This document shows positions 61,615 to 64,000 of a stretch of DNA of 64,000 bases, piece by piece (position 1 is the stretch's first letter; each line of letters starts with the position of its first letter). The stretch comes from Pseudomonadota bacterium (GTDB lineage Bacteria > Desulfobacterota > Syntrophobacteria > Syntrophobacterales > Syntrophobacteraceae). A program made the position numbers and the translations under genes. The notes beneath the pieces were generated by a model that was not told the DNA's origin, did no database searches, and worked only from the letters and a program-made list of their open reading frames with translations. The DNA lies in assembly GCA_023416335.1 (NCBI GenBank), contig JAEZHY010000281.1:1-64000 (forward strand). Reading direction: 5' to 3'.

Positions 61615-62724
61615 TTACACGGCCCCGATATAGACGCGCTTCACGCGTCGGGAAACAGCGCAGGTCAGTTCGTAGGGAATTGTGCCGATTCTTTCGGCGA
61701 CATCGAGAGTTTGAATGGTACCACCGTTGGAATTACCCCAGATGAGTACCTCGTCGCCCACCTCAACCGGACTGTTTCCGATATTGACCATGATGTAGTC
61801 CATGGTCACCGTTCCCACCATGGGATAGCGCGTACCGCGAATCATGACTTCGCCGTTGTTGGTGAATTTTCGGCTCATCCCGTCGGCATAACCGATCGGG
61901 AGTACGGCGATTCGCGTAGGTTGCGGTGTGGTCCAGCGCCTTCCGTAGCTGATGGGGTGGCCCTCAGGCATTTCCCGGATGTGCGCCGCGTAGGTTTTGA
62001 GCGACATAACCTGCCTGGGGGTGATGCAGCAGGATGTCTCTTTGGAGGGGTAATGGCCGTACATGAGAATGCCGGGCCTCACGGCGTCGAAGTAACTTTC
62101 GGGAAGGTCCAGGATGGCCGCACTGCTGGCCATGTGTACAATCGGCGGCTTTTTTCCGAGGCCGGCAACTATCGACAGGATTTCGCGAAACCTTGCGAGC
62201 TGTGTCCTTGAGTATGTCTTGTCGCGTTCGTCCGCCGTTGAAAAATGTGTGAACATGCCCTCCCAGACAGATGCGCCCGATCGCGTGAGAACATTCATCA
62301 CTTCAGGCGCCTTCTGCAGAAGAACACCCACTCTGCCCATGCCTGTTTCTATCTTCAGGTGAACATACGCGGGCTTATTGCAGCCGGACTTTTCTATCCA
62401 GCGCAGGTCCTCTTCTCCGAAAACGGCGATTCGCAAACCGGCCTTGACCGCCTCGGGAATATCGTCCGGAAAAATCCTGCCCAGAACCAGAATCGGCTGC
62501 GTAATGCCGCTTTCCCTCAATTCCATGGCTTCCTGAAACTGAGCTACCGCAAACATGTCCAGGCCTTCTTTGGCAAGGCGCTTTGCAACGGGCACGGCGC
62601 CATGTCCGTAGGCGTCGGCCTTTATGACCGGGATCACCCTGGAGGGAGCAACTTTTTCTCGAATGCAGTTCACGTTGTAGGAGAGGTTATCCAGATTGAT
62701 TTCCGCGTACGTTTTGAAGCTCAT
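61615..62724 (-). CDS. alr: Alanine racemase
   Basis: The protein has 369 residues, PLP-dependent. Lys in VIPVIKADAYGHGAVPVAKR holds PLP, and the Tyr and supporting blocks HLKIETGMGRVGVL, RPGILMYGHYPSKE, GHPISYGRRWTT and TVTMDYIMVNIG are present. It makes D-alanine for peptidoglycan. The ATG at 62724 begins the family motif MSFKTYAEINLDNLSYNVN. It has its own terminator and is not obviously tied to the regulon, although PhnW would produce L-alanine. Confidence 0.93.
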   Translation of the reverse strand: MSFKTYAEINLDNLSYNVNCIREKVAPSRVIPVIKADAYGHGAVPVAKRLAKEGLDMFAVAQFQEAMELRESGITQPILVLGRIFPDDIPEAVKAGLRIAVFGEEDLRWIEKSGCNKPAYVHLKIETGMGRVGVLLQKAPEVMNVLTRSGASVWEGMFTHFSTADERDKTYSRTQLARFREILSIVAGLGKKPPIVHMASSAAILDLPESYFDAVRPGILMYGHYPSKETSCCITPRQVMSLKTYAAHIREMPEGHPISYGRRWTTPQPTRIAVLPIGYADGMSRKFTNNGEVMIRGTRYPMVGTVTMDYIMVNIGNSPVEVGDEVLIWGNSNGGTIQTLDVAERIGTIPYELTCAVSRRVKRVYIGAV

Positions 62725-62983
62725 GAGATCACCGCCATCTCTCGTCAATTTCAGCAATTCAATTTGGATGCGAACGAATCGCGAACCGGCAATAACGCCG
62801 TCTATTTAATAACGAGTTGCAGAATAAATGAAAAGGAATTTGTGCTGCGGCTCAGCCTTCAGAGGCGAGATCCATACCTGTGCACCCATAGGGCCAAAAA
62901 ACGGCCTCTGAGTGAATGCCGAGGGTTAAGGACGGGCAATAGAACTTAATACCAGCAGAACGAGAATACCGCTTCTCAGTCGC

Positions 62984-64000
62984 TTATTTCCTGACGCAAA
63001 GATTCAAAATATCCTGAACCGATTCGATCCGATCGAGATCCCACGCCAGTTCCACAAGTCGACGCGCCTTTTCTTCTCCCAGCACCGGTGTTGCAAGATA
63101 GAGGAACTTCTGCTCGAGTTCCTCGTCCGTCGGATAGTCGGGCGGCTCCCAGCGAGGTTCCATTTTGCCTGACCGGAGTTCCCGTCCATCACGTGTGACG
63201 ATCATGACTTCCGCGAAGGTCTTCTGCGGAAACGCCTTTTCGAATTCCTCTTCAACTTCCACGTGAATTTTGTCCGCGAGGTCCAATACAGCGCGGTCGA
63301 AAATCCGCGGAGGGTTCACCTGGCAAGGGCCGACTTCTCCATCGACCAGCGCAACCGCTACCGGGTAAGACATATTGTATTGCGCCTCCTCGGTATCGGT
63401 GGGATGCATATGGCTGAGAGCGGCGGCGGCCTTGAAGGTCCTCACGTGGATAGAGGAGACGCCATCGTGCGTAAGACCATGCTCCCTGAATATTTTCAGT
63501 GCCCCCATTACAGCGGGTTGGGCCCACCTGCATGCGGCAAAGGGCTTGAAGTAGAGATTCATGAAATAGTAGTCGGTCCCCAAACGTTCGATCCAGGAAG
63601 GATCGGGGGCCTGGTTGAAGAAGGGATCGATTCCCGTAAAACCCTCACGGGCCAGGAGCGCGGAAGCCATACCGACCATTGCGCCCCAACCGACTCCGTC
63701 CTTGCTGTTGCAGGGCTTGTCCAGCGCCTTCATCACGTGCGAGACCGGGGCATGGTGCTCCGCAATGCCCAGCGCCTCCCGCATTTCGCTACGTCCGAAG
63801 CGGAGCAGGCGCGCCGTCACGGCCGCTCCTCCCACAGCCCCCCATGTGCCGGAAGCGTGTACCGTTTCCCCGGCAAGCGCATGTCGGATCAACCCTGCCC
63901 GAATCGCCACCTCGTATCCGATGATCAGTGCCGTGAGGAATTCCCCTCCTCCGACGCCCTCCCCCGCCATCTCTCCCGCCGCCATCAGGACCGGCAGAAC
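62984..64000 (-). CDS. MmgE/PrpD-family protein (5' end outside the window)
   Basis: At least 338 residues are visible; the frame stays open to base 64000. Family blocks are LTALIIGYEVAIRAGLIRHA, HASGTWGAVGGAAVTARLLR, DGVGWGAMVGMASALLAREG, FKPFAACRWAQPAVMGALKI and DTEEAQYNMSYPVAVALVDG. The family includes 2-methylcitrate dehydratase PrpD and aconitate decarboxylase. Which substrate this member uses is open. It is noteworthy that a possible tricarboxylate-type dehydratase lies about 12 kb from citrate-synthase-like genes, but no direct link is shown. Confidence 0.85.
   Translation of the reverse strand, partial: VLPVLMAAGEMAGEGVGGGEFLTALIIGYEVAIRAGLIRHALAGETVHASGTWGAVGGAAVTARLLRFGRSEMREALGIAEHHAPVSHVMKALDKPCNSKDGVGWGAMVGMASALLAREGFTGIDPFFNQAPDPSWIERLGTDYYFMNLYFKPFAACRWAQPAVMGALKIFREHGLTHDGVSSIHVRTFKAAAALSHMHPTDTEEAQYNMSYPVAVALVDGEVGPCQVNPPRIFDRAVLDLADKIHVEVEEEFEKAFPQKTFAEVMIVTRDGRELRSGKMEPRWEPPDYPTDEELEQKFLYLATPVLGEEKARRLVELAWDLDRIESVQDILNLCVRK

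Overview
The window looks like a chromosome segment of an anaerobic or facultative Gram-negative bacterium, most likely of the Desulfobacterota (the former sulfate-reducing and syntrophic Deltaproteobacteria). The reasons are an oxygen-sensitive glycyl-radical isethionate sulfite-lyase with its activase, many PAS-type histidine kinases including an ErcA/kinase pair, an Mla lipid-transport operon (so an outer membrane), and many small palindromic dispersed repeats. The assignment to a phylum is inference. No phage integrase, IS transposase, CRISPR array or rRNA was seen. The window opens with the last 25 bases of a tRNA gene (probably tRNA-Ser).

Layout. 0-8.7 kb: small accessory genes (SnoaL-like, TPR, CapA-like, NTPase, hydrolase plus phosphoribosyltransferase, an HTH protein, an FG-GAP protein), with loose gene density. 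8.7-18.5 kb: a signalling block of two forward histidine kinases, facing a 1260-residue multi-PAS REC kinase and an ErcA-type dehydrogenase/kinase operon. 18.8-22.4 kb: secreted and small proteins, a U32 protein and a secreted glycosidase-like protein. 22.8-29.2 kb: one long operon joining an Rsb-type partner-switching module (PP2C phosphatase, anti-sigma-type kinase, STAS) to mlaE-mlaF-mlaD, a TPR lipoprotein and comF. 29.5-33.1 kb: a small cysteine-rich protein, a decayed SnoaL copy next to a second TPR gene, PRPP synthetase, WbqC-like and THUMP proteins. 33.6-39.3 kb: islA-islB-amidohydrolase-sarD, which turn sulfoacetaldehyde or isethionate into acetaldehyde and sulfite. 40.7-46.3 kb: a C2-phosphonate module (pbfA, divergent lysR, nudix, phnA, HAD) bracketed by two inverted copies of a repeat of about 108 bp. 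46.6-58.7 kb: acylating aldehyde dehydrogenase, phnW, two citrate-synthase-fold proteins, an EamA transporter, a TIM-barrel protein and a taurine/nitrate-type ABC transporter. 58.7-64 kb: universal stress protein, gdhA, alr and a cut-off MmgE/PrpD gene.

How it works together (inference unless stated). PhnW (2-aminoethylphosphonate transaminase) and PbfA (hydroxy-aminoethylphosphonate ammonia-lyase) would both make phosphonoacetaldehyde. PhnA would split phosphonoacetate to acetate and phosphate. The usual linking enzyme PhnY (non-acylating) is absent; instead there is a CoA-acylating dehydrogenase of the SauS/EutE type and, in the same operon, two citrate-synthase-like paralogues that have both lost most catalytic residues. 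This suggests an undescribed route through phosphonoacetyl-CoA (or sulfoacetyl-CoA).

The strongest direct observation is a shared promoter architecture at four places: upstream of pbfA, of the citrate-synthase-like/phnW/aldehyde dehydrogenase operon, of the TIM-barrel/EamA operon, and of gdhA. Each has a 15-bp ATAAC-N5-GTTAT-type box exactly 22 bp upstream of a TTGAYT -35 element, with a -10 element 17-18 bp further on. That places the box near -65, the classic LysR recognition position, and the only LysR gene in the window is divergent from pbfA. The window therefore appears to contain a LysR-controlled aminophosphonate regulon including glutamate dehydrogenase and several proteins of unknown function.
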